From Arenibacter sp. 6A1 (lineage in GTDB: Bacteria > Bacteroidota > Bacteroidia > Flavobacteriales > Flavobacteriaceae), in NCBI RefSeq assembly GCF_012272855.1, contig NZ_JAAXCQ010000020.1, positions 40,198 to 104,197 of the forward strand: a stretch of 64,000 bases of DNA. The letters are read 5' to 3'. The notes under the pieces were generated by a model. That model had not been told where the DNA came from. It was given only the letters and a program-made list of their open reading frames with translations, and ran no database searches. Made by a program: the position numbers and the translations under genes. Positions within the stretch are counted from its first letter, which is position 1. The number at the start of each line of letters is the position of its first letter. This document shows, piece by piece, positions 9,020 through 18,298 of the stretch.

Positions 9020-10456
9020 TTATCGTTTCAGATTTGCTTGTAAGGCTTGTTTTAGTTCCTGTACCACAGCGGACTGTTGATCGGCTATATTTTTGGTTTC
9101 TCCTTCTGCAGTGGTATGGTCGTACAGTTCTACAAAACCATCCTTATGAAATATCATACGGTGTGTTTTGGTTCTTATAGAGCTAACATCATTGAAATAC
9201 GAGATTGCAAAACCACCTGCAGTTGTCGGTTCTTCCAATATGTTCCTAAGGGATACTCCCTGTACAAACTCAGGCATGGCAACGCCCGTTAAATCACATA
9301 GGGTGGGAAAGACATCAAGTGTCTGCACGATGGCCTTGGTATTTTCGCCTGCTTGGGACATACCGGGGTAATGGATGACCATAGGAGAATGCAATGACTC
9401 TTCGAACAAGCTGTGTTTTCCCCAAATAGCATGTTCTCCCAAGTGATACCCATGGTCTCCCCATAGCACCACTATGGTATTTTTATCGGCTCCGGTACGT
9501 TTTAATTCGGCCAGAATTTTTCCTACCTGGGCATCGGCATAACTCACGGCAGCCGCATAATGCCTCCGTATTTCATCGGCAAAATCCGTATCGATATTGG
9601 GATCCTTGCCCCATAAATTGTATTGGTTAAATTCTCCGGAGGCATGCCAAGTGGTTCTTCCTACTGGTTTTTGAGGATGTTGTGTCTCCGGAAGGGCTAC
9701 CTCTTTGTATTGCTCTAAATACGATTTTGGCGCTCCAAACGGCAGGTGCGGCTTTATAATTCCTACAGCCATAAAAAAAGGCTTGTCACTATCTGTGGCA
9801 AGTTCTCTTAATTGTGCCAAGGCTTCATTGGTAATAGCCCCATCGGGATAAATGGCATCATTGCCTTCTACGGCCTGAAAAACGGCCATGTCCTTGGCAT
9901 TTTTACGGATTTCCCCATGTGCCAATCCATGCATGGCCCCCCGCGGATGTTCCCATTGGGCCACGGGCATCAGCTGTTTGTCCCAGGCCGCTGGCATTTC
10001 AATGATGGTACTATCGTTCCAATTAGCACCGCCCCTACCGCCAGGGTGATGCGATACCTTGCCCACAGACACCGTGGTATAGCCCTGTGTCCTAAACCAC
10101 TCGGGCATACTAGGTGCCACCTTATCCTTGCCTTGTGCTATTTTATCGGCCCGCATAAAAAGGGCATTATTACTAGAAGGCCCGTACAAACCTGTTAATA
10201 AGGTGTAACGAGAAGGTCCGCAACTAGGCGCATTTACATAGTGGTTCTGAAAAGAGACACCCTTTTGTGCCAAGGCGTCCATATGGGGAGAATGAATATA
10301 ATTTGCTCCAAAACTTTTTAGCTCAGGACGCAGATCGTCTACACAAATCAACAAAACATTGGGTTTTTGCACGCGTTCTGGTTCTTGGCAAGCCGTCATC
10401 GATAACACCCCTAAAACGATCCCAAAAATAGGTAGTAATATTTTCTTAATTAGCAT
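9020..10456 (-). CDS. S1-family sulfatase, lipoprotein (iduronate-2-sulfatase-like)
   Basis: 478 aa. The lipoprotein signal ends SMTAC (Cys23), so the enzyme is predicted in the outer or inner membrane facing the periplasm. Alkaline-phosphatase-fold sulfatase landmarks are metal-binding DD at 40-41, the formylglycine motif C-G-P-S-R at 79-83 (Cys type, needing an anaerobic/FGE-type maturase), KPHLPF near 235-240, and [11 protein letters not shown] at 332-342. The CGPSR variant and KPHLPF resemble iduronate-2-sulfatase-like subfamilies (S1_7 type). The likely job is desulfation of algal or animal glycans. No maturase is in this window. The downstream SGNH esterase is probably in the same operon. 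Confidence 0.85.
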   Translation of the reverse strand: MLIKKILLPIFGIVLGVLSMTACQEPERVQKPNVLLICVDDLRPELKSFGANYIHSPHMDALAQKGVSFQNHYVNAPSCGPSRYTLLTGLYGPSSNNALFMRADKIAQGKDKVAPSMPEWFRTQGYTTVSVGKVSHHPGGRGGANWNDSTIIEMPAAWDKQLMPVAQWEHPRGAMHGLAHGEIRKNAKDMAVFQAVEGNDAIYPDGAITNEALAQLRELATDSDKPFFMAVGIIKPHLPFGAPKSYLEQYKEVALPETQHPQKPVGRTTWHASGEFNQYNLWGKDPNIDTDFADEIRRHYAAAVSYADAQVGKILAELKRTGADKNTIVVLWGDHGYHLGEHAIWGKHSLFEESLHSPMVIHYPGMSQAGENTKAIVQTLDVFPTLCDLTGVAMPEFVQGVSLRNILEEPTTAGGFAISYFNDVSSIRTKTHRMIFHKDGFVELYDHTTAEGETKNIADQQSAVVQELKQALQANLKR

Positions 10457-10661
10457 TAATATTTATTTATATGAGTAATATAGTATTCTTTATGGTTATG
10501 AAAACTATTCGCATTTCAATGGAACCTACAACCTTTTTATTCTAATCCATAAATATAAGTATTGTAAGTAAAGGACAAAGGATCGCTACATCAATCTACA
10601 TGGAGCTAGATAATCCAAATAATCAGGGGCACGCCCTTATCAAGGCCTACAATTATTTTTT

Positions 10662-10741
10662 GCGTTAGGGATGGCGGCGGCATCCCCGCAGCGTAGCAAG
10701 GGATATAGCCAAGAGCCCGCCCGACGAAGGAGGGAACGCCC
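10662..10741 (+). repeat. 80-bp GC-rich interspersed repeat, copy A
   Basis: Starts GCGTTAGGGA and ends GGGAACGCCC. Internally GGGATG/CATCCC can form a stem around GCGGCGG. It is identical over all 80 bases to the reverse complement of copy B (13344-13423). The ends share 5-bp inverted GCGTT/AACGC. Far more GC-rich than its surroundings. Confidence 0.9.
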
Positions 10742-10784
10742 AAAGCACCATGCTTATACCTATTAGAATGTTAAAAATTTTACC

Positions 10785-10871
10785 TCAGCAGTACGACCTG
10801 CTAAACCCGTACTTTCCGATTGTGCTCCATAGTATAAAAAGGCCGATGGCGATTAAAAATCCCACGTTCAT
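10785..10871 (-). CDS. Possible 28-aa hydrophobic peptide
   Basis: A short frame starting at an ATG, giving a peptide with one hydrophobic stretch (GFLIAIGLFILW) and a basic, polar tail ending in Cys. It is co-directional with and 51 nt downstream of the antiporter stop. Single-helix peptides of this kind are common in membrane complexes, but length and lack of known relatives make this weak; it may be chance. Confidence 0.25.
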   Translation of the reverse strand: MNVGFLIAIGLFILWSTIGKYGFSRSYC

Positions 10872-10922
10872 TATTATCTTGGAAATACATCTGCCTTATA
10901 AGCTTGTTCCTGTGCACTATCC

Positions 10923-13070
10923 TTACTTTCTTCGGAACAGTCGTGCTATCGTCACCCCTATTTCATCAAGTTTCTCTAGGGGCTCTGTAAGGGCCGGGTT
11001 CATCAAGTCTATTGGGGTGGTATCGGCAACACCCGCTTGTTTGGGATAGATAAGAATAAAGCTATTGTCCCGAAAATATTTATTTAAATACCCCGGTATT
11101 TTTTCCATACTACTCTGATATGATGGCTTATCCTTTCGGCTCATCACAATGATCAAATTATCGTCTTTATGAAAATCCTTTGCTAGGATTAAAAATTCGT
11201 CCCAATCGTCAAACTGGTTGAATTCGCATTCAAGGGGATGCTTTACATGTATTTCCTTTATATATTTTAAGGTTGCCTCTGTGGCGTAAAACACCAGTTT
11301 TGCTCCGGAATTACGAGATATATTCCACACTTTAACCAACCAAAAAGCAAAGCCCATTTCTTTTTCTGCTTTCTCTGGCACCAGAATAATATTTCTTTTA
11401 ATGGTACCAAATGGCTGGGTAGGTTTATAGATCAGTGTGGTAGTATTACACTTGGTCAGAATCCCCTCTGTCAAATTTCCCAAGAAAGAATCTGAGATCC
11501 CTTTTTTAATATGGAGGCCCAAAATTAAATCGGTGATCTTATGTTCTTTTACCACGCTGGTTATTCCGTTTACTATATTAAGGTCGTAGCGCAGCAATTG
11601 GTGCAGGTTGTTATCTGTTGCCGATGCTGTCACTGCCGCTTTGTTCAATATTTTCCTAGCATTTTTTTCTGCCGCCCCATCGGTAGTATTGTTGTTAATA
11701 ATACTCAGGGCATACAAACTTTCCTTGCTTTTTTTAGACTGTATGGTCACCCCTAAATTGATCAGCTCATCCGTGGTTTCGGTATTGCTTATTGGGATAA
11801 GGATATTTTCATAATCGTCGGCATCGTCTATATTGGTATCCGAAACTTCTAAAAGGGCCATATTCTTAGCTCCTTTTTGTGCCACAAAAGAGGCATGGGT
11901 ACAGGTAAATAAGATCATTAAAATGGTCCCGTTTAAAACGCTTTCACTCAGCAGCCTAATAGGCTCCCCATCGGCGGTTTCCCCAACAATAATATTATAC
12001 CCTATTAATACGGCCGCCAAGGTTGCTGCCGCTTGCGCATTGCTCAAGCCAAAAATCAACCTTCTTTCGTCATTCGATAATCGATAGGTTTTTTGGGTCA
12101 GCCAGGCGGCAATAAATTTCGCAGAAGTAGCCACTACAATCATTATCCCCGCTACTTTAAGGGTTTCCCAGTCTTTAAAAAACACCCGGTAATCTATGAG
12201 CATTCCTACTCCTATTAGGAAGAAGGGTATAAAAATGGCATTCCCCACAAAGTCTATCCTATTCATCAAGGGAGAGGTATGTGGAATTAGCCTATTAAGG
12301 GCCAGGCCTGTTAAAAAGGCCCCTATAATCGCTTCTATGCCGGCTAATTGGGCCAGCACGGCTCCTAAGAATACCATTACCAGCACAAATATATATTGTG
12401 CCACATTATCGTCGAACCGCTTAAAAAACCAACTGCCTATGATTGGAAAAATAAACATTACTATAAGTCCAAATACCAGAATAGAAACCGTTAATCGTAC
12501 CCAAAAGGCAGTATTTACCTCTCCGGCAGACATGCCTACGATTACCGCCAGCACCAATAAAGCTAAGGTATCGGTGATCATTGTTCCGCCTACGGTAAGA
12601 TTCACCGCTCTGTTCTTAGCGACTCCCAATTTACTGATCAGTGGGTAGGCAATTAAGGTATGGGAAGCGAACATACTGGCCAACAAAATAGCGCTGGGCA
12701 ATGAAAATTGTAACATATAAATACCTGTTAGCGTCCCCAAAACCATAGGAATCAAAAAAGTATATGCCCCAAAGACCAGGCTTTTTTTACTGTTTTTTTT
12801 AAAATCGCCCAGATCAATTTCCAATCCGGCAAGGAACATAATATACAGCAGTCCGGCCGTCCCCGAAAGAATAATACTGCTATCGCGTTCCATCAGAAAA
12901 AAGCCATTGGGCCCAATAACGGCACCGGCAATAATAAGTCCCAAAAGCGGGGGGATTTTTAATTTGTTCAGAAGGATGGGGGCAAATAATATAATGACCA
13001 GGATAAGGAGAAATTTCAATACCGGATCTGTTAGCGGCAAGCTGGGATCAAAGCTGGTTAAAAATAACAT
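10923..13070 (-). CDS. CPA2-family cation:proton antiporter with C-terminal stress-protein-like domain
   Basis: 715 aa. Residues ~15-400 form about 12-13 membrane helices with the Na+/H+ exchanger fold: LLGLIIAGAVIGPNG at the N-terminus, FLAGLEIDL in the KefB/MdtM-like region, and GAFLTGLALNRLIP later. Residues ~420-715 form a soluble cytoplasmic region of two universal-stress-protein-like halves (ENILIPISN..., RNIILVPEK...), rather than the TrkA-N/KefC NAD domain. The expected role is K+ or Na+ efflux coupled to proton entry, for pH and osmotic balance. The gene is bracketed by two identical inverted copies of the 80-bp repeat. Confidence 0.85.
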   Translation of the reverse strand: MLFLTSFDPSLPLTDPVLKFLLILVIILFAPILLNKLKIPPLLGLIIAGAVIGPNGFFLMERDSSIILSGTAGLLYIMFLAGLEIDLGDFKKNSKKSLVFGAYTFLIPMVLGTLTGIYMLQFSLPSAILLASMFASHTLIAYPLISKLGVAKNRAVNLTVGGTMITDTLALLVLAVIVGMSAGEVNTAFWVRLTVSILVFGLIVMFIFPIIGSWFFKRFDDNVAQYIFVLVMVFLGAVLAQLAGIEAIIGAFLTGLALNRLIPHTSPLMNRIDFVGNAIFIPFFLIGVGMLIDYRVFFKDWETLKVAGIMIVVATSAKFIAAWLTQKTYRLSNDERRLIFGLSNAQAAATLAAVLIGYNIIVGETADGEPIRLLSESVLNGTILMILFTCTHASFVAQKGAKNMALLEVSDTNIDDADDYENILIPISNTETTDELINLGVTIQSKKSKESLYALSIINNNTTDGAAEKNARKILNKAAVTASATDNNLHQLLRYDLNIVNGITSVVKEHKITDLILGLHIKKGISDSFLGNLTEGILTKCNTTTLIYKPTQPFGTIKRNIILVPEKAEKEMGFAFWLVKVWNISRNSGAKLVFYATEATLKYIKEIHVKHPLECEFNQFDDWDEFLILAKDFHKDDNLIIVMSRKDKPSYQSSMEKIPGYLNKYFRDNSFILIYPKQAGVADTTPIDLMNPALTEPLEKLDEIGVTIARLFRRK

Positions 13071-13343
13071 ATAGCGTGATTTAGTAATTAATATAGCGCA
13101 ATTCTCCGTCCTTTAGGGAACAAACTGCTGCCTTACTTTTTTTCTATTCCTCTTTATTTCCTTTGTAAGACCATCGTAATTGCCGGGCAATATACGTGAA
13201 TTATGGACTGATTTATTTTTTTTAAGAAAACATAAACAGCCTCCGTTACCGACTCATTGTCAGCCCCTTAAGAATCCTAAAAAGTAAAAACATTAAGTTT
13301 TAATCGAAAATCATCTCCAGATCCCTATTAGCTTTTTTTCTTT

Positions 13344-13423
13344 GGGCGTTCCCTCCTTCGTCGGGCGGGCTCTTGGCTATATCCCTTGCTACGCTGCGGG
13401 GATGCCGCCGCCATCCCTAACGC
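13344..13423 (-). repeat. 80-bp GC-rich interspersed repeat, copy B
   Basis: Identical to copy A in inverted orientation. The match continues a few bases past the GGGAACGCCC end (CAAAG-type flank in both). On the other side it is flanked by TTCC, as are copies D and E. Confidence 0.9.
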
Positions 13424-13500
13424 GGAACTTCTTTCTATTGAGACCGTATCTGTTCCCGCTTCCTATTACTTCTATCAACTTTTAATATTGCGACCAATAA

Positions 13501-13542
13501 TTAAGCCCAATACAAAGAGGCGTTCCTTTGCATTGGGCTTAA
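13501..13542 (-). terminator. Hairpin terminator after the amidohydrolase gene
   Basis: TTAAGCCCAAT (13501-13511) pairs with ATTGGGCTTAA (13532-13542), and an inner CAAAG/CTTTG pair extends the stem past one mismatch. It starts 24 nt after the stop of the minus-strand gene; the T-tract is weak. Confidence 0.7.
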
Positions 13543-13565
13543 AAGTAAGAATAAAACCAGACGCC

Positions 13566-14987
13566 TTATTTTGTCTCCGCCGCCTTTATTTTTACTTCTT
13601 CCAACATATGGTCTAGAGCAGTTCTATCATAATGAATCCCTTTAGCAACAACGGCATGTATACTTTGTGTATTTTTAATATCCTTTATCGGGTTATCATT
13701 TAGCAACACTATATCTGCTTTTTTGCCTGTGGCTATTTCCCCATAATTATTTTTATGCAGGAAGTCTGGTGAATTTATGACCGATGCTTGTAGCGCCTCC
13801 AAGGGTGTTAGGCCATAGTGCACCAATAGGGCCAATTCCTGGTGGATTCCTATTCCAGGGAAATTGAAAGAATTTAGGTATCCGGCATCTGTACCGGCCA
13901 TAATCTTAACACCTGCCTTTTGTAAAAGGGGTAAAATAGATGCCGATTTCTCAAACACCTCGTGTCTTTTTGCTATAGCAGCCGCATCGTCCTGTGCTGC
14001 CCTATTTACACGCCATTCGTAAGTACGTTGCAATCCTTCGCCTATATACTGCAGGTAAGGATCGTTTTTATGATCGTTTTGATCTAGAAATACTACGGTA
14101 TGGCTACTGTTTAGGGTTGGGGTAACGGCCACACCTTTTTTGGCCATTTCTCTATAGGTACGCATTGCAGCGGCCGTATCAAAATTCTCAAGGATATACT
14201 CGTTAACGGCACGACCTCTAATTTCGCCTTTTTCAATACTCTTTGCTAAACTCGCTTCATCTTTTACACCGGCTCTCCATGCGTAATAGATGTGCTCCAC
14301 ACCACTCAATCCGGCATCCATCACCTCTTGCAAGGTCAGTACCCCAGGAGAATGCCCTGTAATTTCCCAACCTCTTTTACGCACCTCTTTTAAGGCTTCT
14401 AAATAAAGTTGTGGACTAAGGGTGTTGTCGGTGATTTTCACAAAATCGACTTTCAATGTTTCTAAAGAATCCAGGGCCTGGAACAATTCTGAACTAGATC
14501 CTATTTCCAGATCCCCTGGCCAAATAGAATTGATGCCTTCTATTTTTGGACCAGAAGTAAATATAGTAGGCCCGTTTAGACTGCCCTCGTTAATGGCTTC
14601 ACGCCATTCAATAACCTTGTCACTAATATCACCGGCACAATCCCGTACGGTAGTAACCCCATGCGCCAAATACAAGGGCAGTAGGTTTTTATTTTCTTCT
14701 ACAATATTATCGCCTCCAAAATGCACGTGCATATCCCATAGTCCGGGCATGGCAAAACGATTTCCCCCATCGATGAGCTCGCTGGTTTTATAGTGCTTAA
14801 CTTTCTTATTGGGAATTACAGCAAGGATCTGTTCGTCTTGAATTACAATAGCTCGGTCCTTTTGTATTTTTCCGGTTTGGATATCCATCACCTTTACGGA
14901 ATGAATAATAAGATCTACGGCTTTATCTTGTGCCCTTGCGAAAGCAGCTGCGATAAGAAGTAAAAAAGTACTTAAAATAGTTTTCAT
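13566..14987 (-). CDS. Secreted metal-dependent amidohydrolase (imidazolonepropionase-like)
   Basis: 473 aa with a signal peptide (about 1-19, AAAFARA). Amidohydrolase motifs are MHVHFG (HxH, near residue 88), VKITDN (carbamylated Lys region), TGHSPG and VEHIYY (His ligands), and AGTDAGY (metal Asp). This subfamily includes secreted prolidase-like dipeptidases and other cyclic-amide hydrolases; no narrower call is safe. It begins 17 nt after the MFS transporter stop, so the two form an operon. Import and hydrolysis of a related compound is a reasonable inference. Confidence 0.8.
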   Translation of the reverse strand: MKTILSTFLLLIAAAFARAQDKAVDLIIHSVKVMDIQTGKIQKDRAIVIQDEQILAVIPNKKVKHYKTSELIDGGNRFAMPGLWDMHVHFGGDNIVEENKNLLPLYLAHGVTTVRDCAGDISDKVIEWREAINEGSLNGPTIFTSGPKIEGINSIWPGDLEIGSSSELFQALDSLETLKVDFVKITDNTLSPQLYLEALKEVRKRGWEITGHSPGVLTLQEVMDAGLSGVEHIYYAWRAGVKDEASLAKSIEKGEIRGRAVNEYILENFDTAAAMRTYREMAKKGVAVTPTLNSSHTVVFLDQNDHKNDPYLQYIGEGLQRTYEWRVNRAAQDDAAAIAKRHEVFEKSASILPLLQKAGVKIMAGTDAGYLNSFNFPGIGIHQELALLVHYGLTPLEALQASVINSPDFLHKNNYGEIATGKKADIVLLNDNPIKDIKNTQSIHAVVAKGIHYDRTALDHMLEEVKIKAAETK

Positions 14988-15004
14988 ATGTAATGTTTAG
15001 ATGG

Positions 15005-16189
15005 TTATTTTCTTAGGTTGATCACCAATGCGATGGCGACAAAAATGGCTCCGAGCACACATACGCCGGTCCAATGCCAATAGGTCCATGCCATGGCACC
15101 CATCAAGGAACCTATAGAACCACCGGCAAAGGAAGCAGAGATATAAATGGTATTTAGCCTACTCCTTGCTTCGGGCACTAGGGCAAAAACTTTTGACTGA
15201 TTGGATACATGGGTCACTTGCAGACCGATATCGAGCAATACCACCCCAAGGATTAACCCTAATAAGGAGGTTGCCGAGAAATCCATCACTACGAAAGCCA
15301 GAAAAACGGCAAAAATGCCAATCCTTATAGCGAATTGGGCTCCTTTTTTATCAATCCATTTCCCTGCCATCGGGGCTGCTAAAGCACCACAAGTACCAAT
15401 AAGACCAAATAGCCCCACCATATCGCTTTCATAAAAGAACGGCTTGCCTTCTAGTAAAAAAACCAAGGTCGTCCAGAAAATACTAAAGGCCCCAAACATA
15501 AAGAATCCGGTTACTGCCGCTGTTCTCAACACCGGGAGTTCTTTTATATACCCCAGCATGGAACGCATTAGTCCGCCATAGCTACCCAAAAATTCGGGTT
15601 CATTTTTTGGGAGTTTCCAATATAACAAGGCCATGAGCAATATCATTACCAAGGTCCCAAAATAAAATACAGTGCGCCAACCAAAGGCAGCTCCCATAAA
15701 TCCGCTCAGTGTTCTAGATAATAAAATCCCTACCAGGAGTCCGCTCATCACCTGTCCCAGTACTTTCCCCCTATTCTTATCATTGGCTAGACTTGCAGCC
15801 ATGGGCAGTAACAATTGAGGAACGGCAGAAAAGAACCCTATATATAAACTAGCGGCAAGGAGTACGTAAAAATTACCGGCCATTGCTGCCGCAAAAAGGG
15901 CTAGAGCGGCACCAACGAGTTTTATTAGAATAAGTTTCTTGCGCTCCACTTTATCGCCTAGAGGAACAACAAAAAACAAACCAAGGGTATAGCCAACCTG
16001 GGTGATGGTAGCGATCCAACTTACCCGTTGTTCGCTTACGCCAAAAGTCTCGGCGATTTGGATAAGCAAAGGTTGATTATAATATATATTGGCCACCACT
16101 ACCCCACAGGTAACTGCCATCAGTAAAATTAACATCCCGCTCAGATTACTGCTAGATGCCGAAGCATCTATCTGTGCTACTTTTTGCAT
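15005..16189 (-). CDS. MFS transporter
   Basis: 394 aa with about 12 membrane helices. The loop after helix 2 has GDKVERKKLI, the MFS motif A (G-x-x-x-D/E-R-x-x-R/K). It resembles the drug-efflux/YnfM-AraJ type rather than sugar uptake carriers. It is the first gene of a two-gene operon with the amidohydrolase and lies 78 nt from the AraC regulator on the same strand. Its own TAATTTTG element sits 16 nt upstream of the start. Confidence 0.85.
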   Translation of the reverse strand: MQKVAQIDASASSSNLSGMLILLMAVTCGVVVANIYYNQPLLIQIAETFGVSEQRVSWIATITQVGYTLGLFFVVPLGDKVERKKLILIKLVGAALALFAAAMAGNFYVLLAASLYIGFFSAVPQLLLPMAASLANDKNRGKVLGQVMSGLLVGILLSRTLSGFMGAAFGWRTVFYFGTLVMILLMALLYWKLPKNEPEFLGSYGGLMRSMLGYIKELPVLRTAAVTGFFMFGAFSIFWTTLVFLLEGKPFFYESDMVGLFGLIGTCGALAAPMAGKWIDKKGAQFAIRIGIFAVFLAFVVMDFSATSLLGLILGVVLLDIGLQVTHVSNQSKVFALVPEARSRLNTIYISASFAGGSIGSLMGAMAWTYWHWTGVCVLGAIFVAIALVINLRK

Positions 16190-16205
16190 TTGGAAAAATT
16201 TGCGC

Positions 16206-16213
16206 CAAAATTA
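16206..16213 (-). promoter_or_regulatory. -7 element TAATTTTG of the MFS-amidohydrolase operon
   Basis: An exact TAnnTTTG match in the 78-nt gap between the AraC gene and the MFS gene, 16 nt before the MFS ATG. It shows the pair can be transcribed apart from the regulator. Confidence 0.6.
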
Positions 16214-16267
16214 CAGATGTTTCCCTTGAATGAATGGTACTCACTATGGCAGTGAAGGTACTATCAC

Positions 16268-17086
16268 CTACTGTTCCCTAAATTCTACTGGAGTAAGGTC
16301 GGTATATTTTTTAAAGAAGCGCGAAAAATAAGAGGTATCCTTAAATCCTAAGTCATAGGCTATTCCTTTAACATCCGTATCGGTCAATGCAAGCAGGCGT
16401 TTTGCTTCTAGCAGTAGCCTTTCCCTAATATGATCCCCAGCAGATTGGTTGGTCATCGCACTACAGACCTGGGTCAAATAACTAGCGTTCACATGAAGTT
16501 GGTCGGCATAAAACCCTACACTGTGCTGTTCGGTATAATGCTCTTCTAGCTGTATTAGAAAACGGTTAAGGATATGATTTTTTGCCGAATGCTGATCCCC
16601 GGGGTAGGCGCTGGTATGCCATCCCTGTAAAAGATGCAAAACAATTTGCAGCCTATGTTGAATTATACTGGCCGATGTCTCGTGTTTAAAGGCTTGCAAT
16701 TCATGCAGCAATTGTGCGTTTTGAGCTTCAGTGAGTTCCAAAAAAGAATTGGACCGGGGCGAAAATAAAGGCCATAGATGTCCGTCTGAAAGCAAAATCT
16801 TATTGCTGAACATCAGTTGCCACCCAAAGGTGTCGGCAGACATTTTCCATTCGTGGGCCTGTCCCGGGGATAGGAAAAAAACAACCTTCTCCTTTACTTC
16901 CAGGGGCCTAAAATCTATAGTATGGGTGCCGCTGCCTTTGGTGATGAGAAGGATCATAAAAAAATCGTGCTTGTGTGCAGCCTCTATCACGGGCATATTA
17001 ATGGGCCGATGGTGAATAATATTAAATGCTTCCTTATCAAAGGAAAGGTTTACAATATCACTCATACCAAGAATCGGTAGCCCCAT
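16268..17086 (-). CDS. AraC-family transcriptional regulator
   Basis: 272 aa. The N-terminal ~150 residues form a cupin-like ligand pocket (HKHDFFMILLITKGSGTH; LSPGQAHEWK). The C-terminal ~100 residues hold the two AraC helix-turn-helix motifs, ending with DLGFKDTSYFSRFFKKYTDLTP. It probably controls the adjacent MFS-amidohydrolase operon in response to the transported compound. The ATG at 17086 lies only 5 nt after a TATCTTTG element; an in-frame ATG at 17065 would give a normal short leader and is the alternative start. Confidence 0.85.
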   Translation of the reverse strand: MGLPILGMSDIVNLSFDKEAFNIIHHRPINMPVIEAAHKHDFFMILLITKGSGTHTIDFRPLEVKEKVVFFLSPGQAHEWKMSADTFGWQLMFSNKILLSDGHLWPLFSPRSNSFLELTEAQNAQLLHELQAFKHETSASIIQHRLQIVLHLLQGWHTSAYPGDQHSAKNHILNRFLIQLEEHYTEQHSVGFYADQLHVNASYLTQVCSAMTNQSAGDHIRERLLLEAKRLLALTDTDVKGIAYDLGFKDTSYFSRFFKKYTDLTPVEFREQ

Positions 17087-17091
17087 AGGTA

Positions 17092-17099
17092 CAAAGATA
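17092..17099 (-). promoter_or_regulatory. -7 element TATCTTTG of the AraC gene
   Basis: An exact TAnnTTTG match 5 nt before the ATG at 17086. This implies either a leaderless mRNA or use of the start at 17065. Confidence 0.55.
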
Positions 17100-17486
17100 A
17101 CGTATCGCCCTTAATTTTAAAGGGAAATAAAGCTGGGCATTATGAAGGTATGACGGGGGAAAGTACCTTCGAAAATATTGGTCTGTCCGTGAAAATTGAC
17201 ACGCGATAAAAAATTAGGAAAGTTGCCCCTTATCCTACAAATTAAACTTCTTAAAAAATTTGTTTTTCCTTACAAAGGTAGTAAACTCATGAAAAAATAT
17301 TTTTTTTTGGAATCTTCCTTGTAAATTACTGTTTTTACTTACCTACACTCTATATAGGTAAGCATTAGCCCCTTAGAAATTTTTACATAAAAGCTTTGTA
17401 ATCCTAAATAGGACTAAAAAGTCCCATTTTTTTATTTGTATGATTGCCTCGACATAAATACTATACTTTTTATAGAATAAAAATCC

Positions 17487-17494
17487 TACTTTTG
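17487..17494 (+). promoter_or_regulatory. -7 element TACTTTTG of the LytTR/kinase operon
   Basis: An exact TAnnTTTG match 42 nt before the ATG at 17537. It rules out the longer upstream frame start at 17444, which lies before the promoter. Confidence 0.6.
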
Positions 17495-17536
17495 AGAAAA
17501 TATTATAATGAAAAAGTAAACCTATCCTTATCTATT

Positions 17537-18298
17537 ATGACAAAAATTGTAATCATCGATGACGAATTTATCGCCCGTTCATTGTTGACAAATATGTTGG
17601 AAGAATATTTTCCGGAAAACTACACCATTGTGGGGTCTTATTCTTCTGTAAAAGATGGGGTAAAGGCTATTCAGGAATTTGACGCCGATTTAGTTTTTTT
17701 GGACATACAAATGCCCGAAGAATTTGGCTTTGAACTTTTTAAATACTTTTCAAAAATTAATTTCCAAGTAATTTTTGTTACTGCCTATAACCAGTATGCC
17801 ATAAAGGCCTTCCGTTGTAGCGCTTTAGATTATCTGTTAAAGCCTATCGATACGGATATCTTTCGCGAAGCCATCCACAAATATTTAAAAAACAGACCTA
17901 CAAAAGGCTCTCAAGGAGAGCAGATGAAGGTATTATTGGAACACCTAGAAAAGGAAAAGAACACCAATCATCACCACAGAATAGCATTCTATACCTGCAA
18001 CGGCGTAGAATGCATCCATACCAAGGATATTATATACTGTGAATCGGACGGGAATTACACTACGATTCAAATGATCAAAGAAAATAGGGTTCTGGTTACC
18101 AAATCCTTAAAATCCGTAGAAGAATTACTTCCCAAAACCTTGTTCAAAAGAGTCCATAAATCTTTTCTGATTAAAATGGATGCCGTAAAACGCTATAATA
18201 AATTTGATAAACTTGCAGAGTTAACGGACAATTTCACTATTCCAGTAGCACATAGAAAAGAAGCCGAATTTTTAAAAGAACTGTTTGGAAAAGATTAA
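17537..18298 (+). CDS. LytTR-family response regulator
   Basis: 253 aa. The receiver domain spans residues ~2-120: acidic pocket IDDE, phosphoacceptor Asp in VFLDIQMP, Thr in FVTAYN and Lys in LLKPID. The LytTR DNA-binding domain spans ~150-253 (IIYCESDGNYTTI, RVHKSFLI). I chose the start MTKIVIIDDE because the promoter element lies between it and the longer frame, and because this is the normal receiver N-terminus. It is coupled to the kinase gene by a 14-nt overlap. Confidence 0.9.
   Translation: MTKIVIIDDEFIARSLLTNMLEEYFPENYTIVGSYSSVKDGVKAIQEFDADLVFLDIQMPEEFGFELFKYFSKINFQVIFVTAYNQYAIKAFRCSALDYLLKPIDTDIFREAIHKYLKNRPTKGSQGEQMKVLLEHLEKEKNTNHHHRIAFYTCNGVECIHTKDIIYCESDGNYTTIQMIKENRVLVTKSLKSVEELLPKTLFKRVHKSFLIKMDAVKRYNKFDKLAELTDNFTIPVAHRKEAEFLKELFGKD

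Larger units (their letters stand above)
10457..10922. other. Intergenic region, 466 bases, with repeat copy A
   Basis: Holds the 80-bp repeat copy A (10662-10741) and a tiny hydrophobic open frame (10785-10871, -). The rest shows no gene. Confidence 0.6.
13071..13565. other. Intergenic region, 495 bases, with repeat copy B and a terminator
   Basis: Carries repeat copy B (13344-13423) and the terminator hairpin of the amidohydrolase gene (13501-13542). Nothing else is recognisable; the antiporter promoter must lie in its left part, but no exact TAnnTTTG was seen. Confidence 0.6.
17087..17536. other. Divergent intergenic region, 450 bases
   Basis: Separates the leftward AraC gene from the rightward LytTR operon. 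It contains the promoter elements of both (17092-17099 and 17487-17494) and several T- and A-runs around 17250-17440. No gene seen. Confidence 0.6.

Noticed and set aside
10750..11049. 99-codon plus-strand frame over the antiporter end
   Set aside because: It overlaps the antiporter's conserved C-terminus on the opposite strand and shows no motif.
10662..13423. Insertion sequence with inverted repeats A and B as ends
   Set aside because: The only gene between them is an antiporter, there is no transposase, and the same repeat occurs singly elsewhere.
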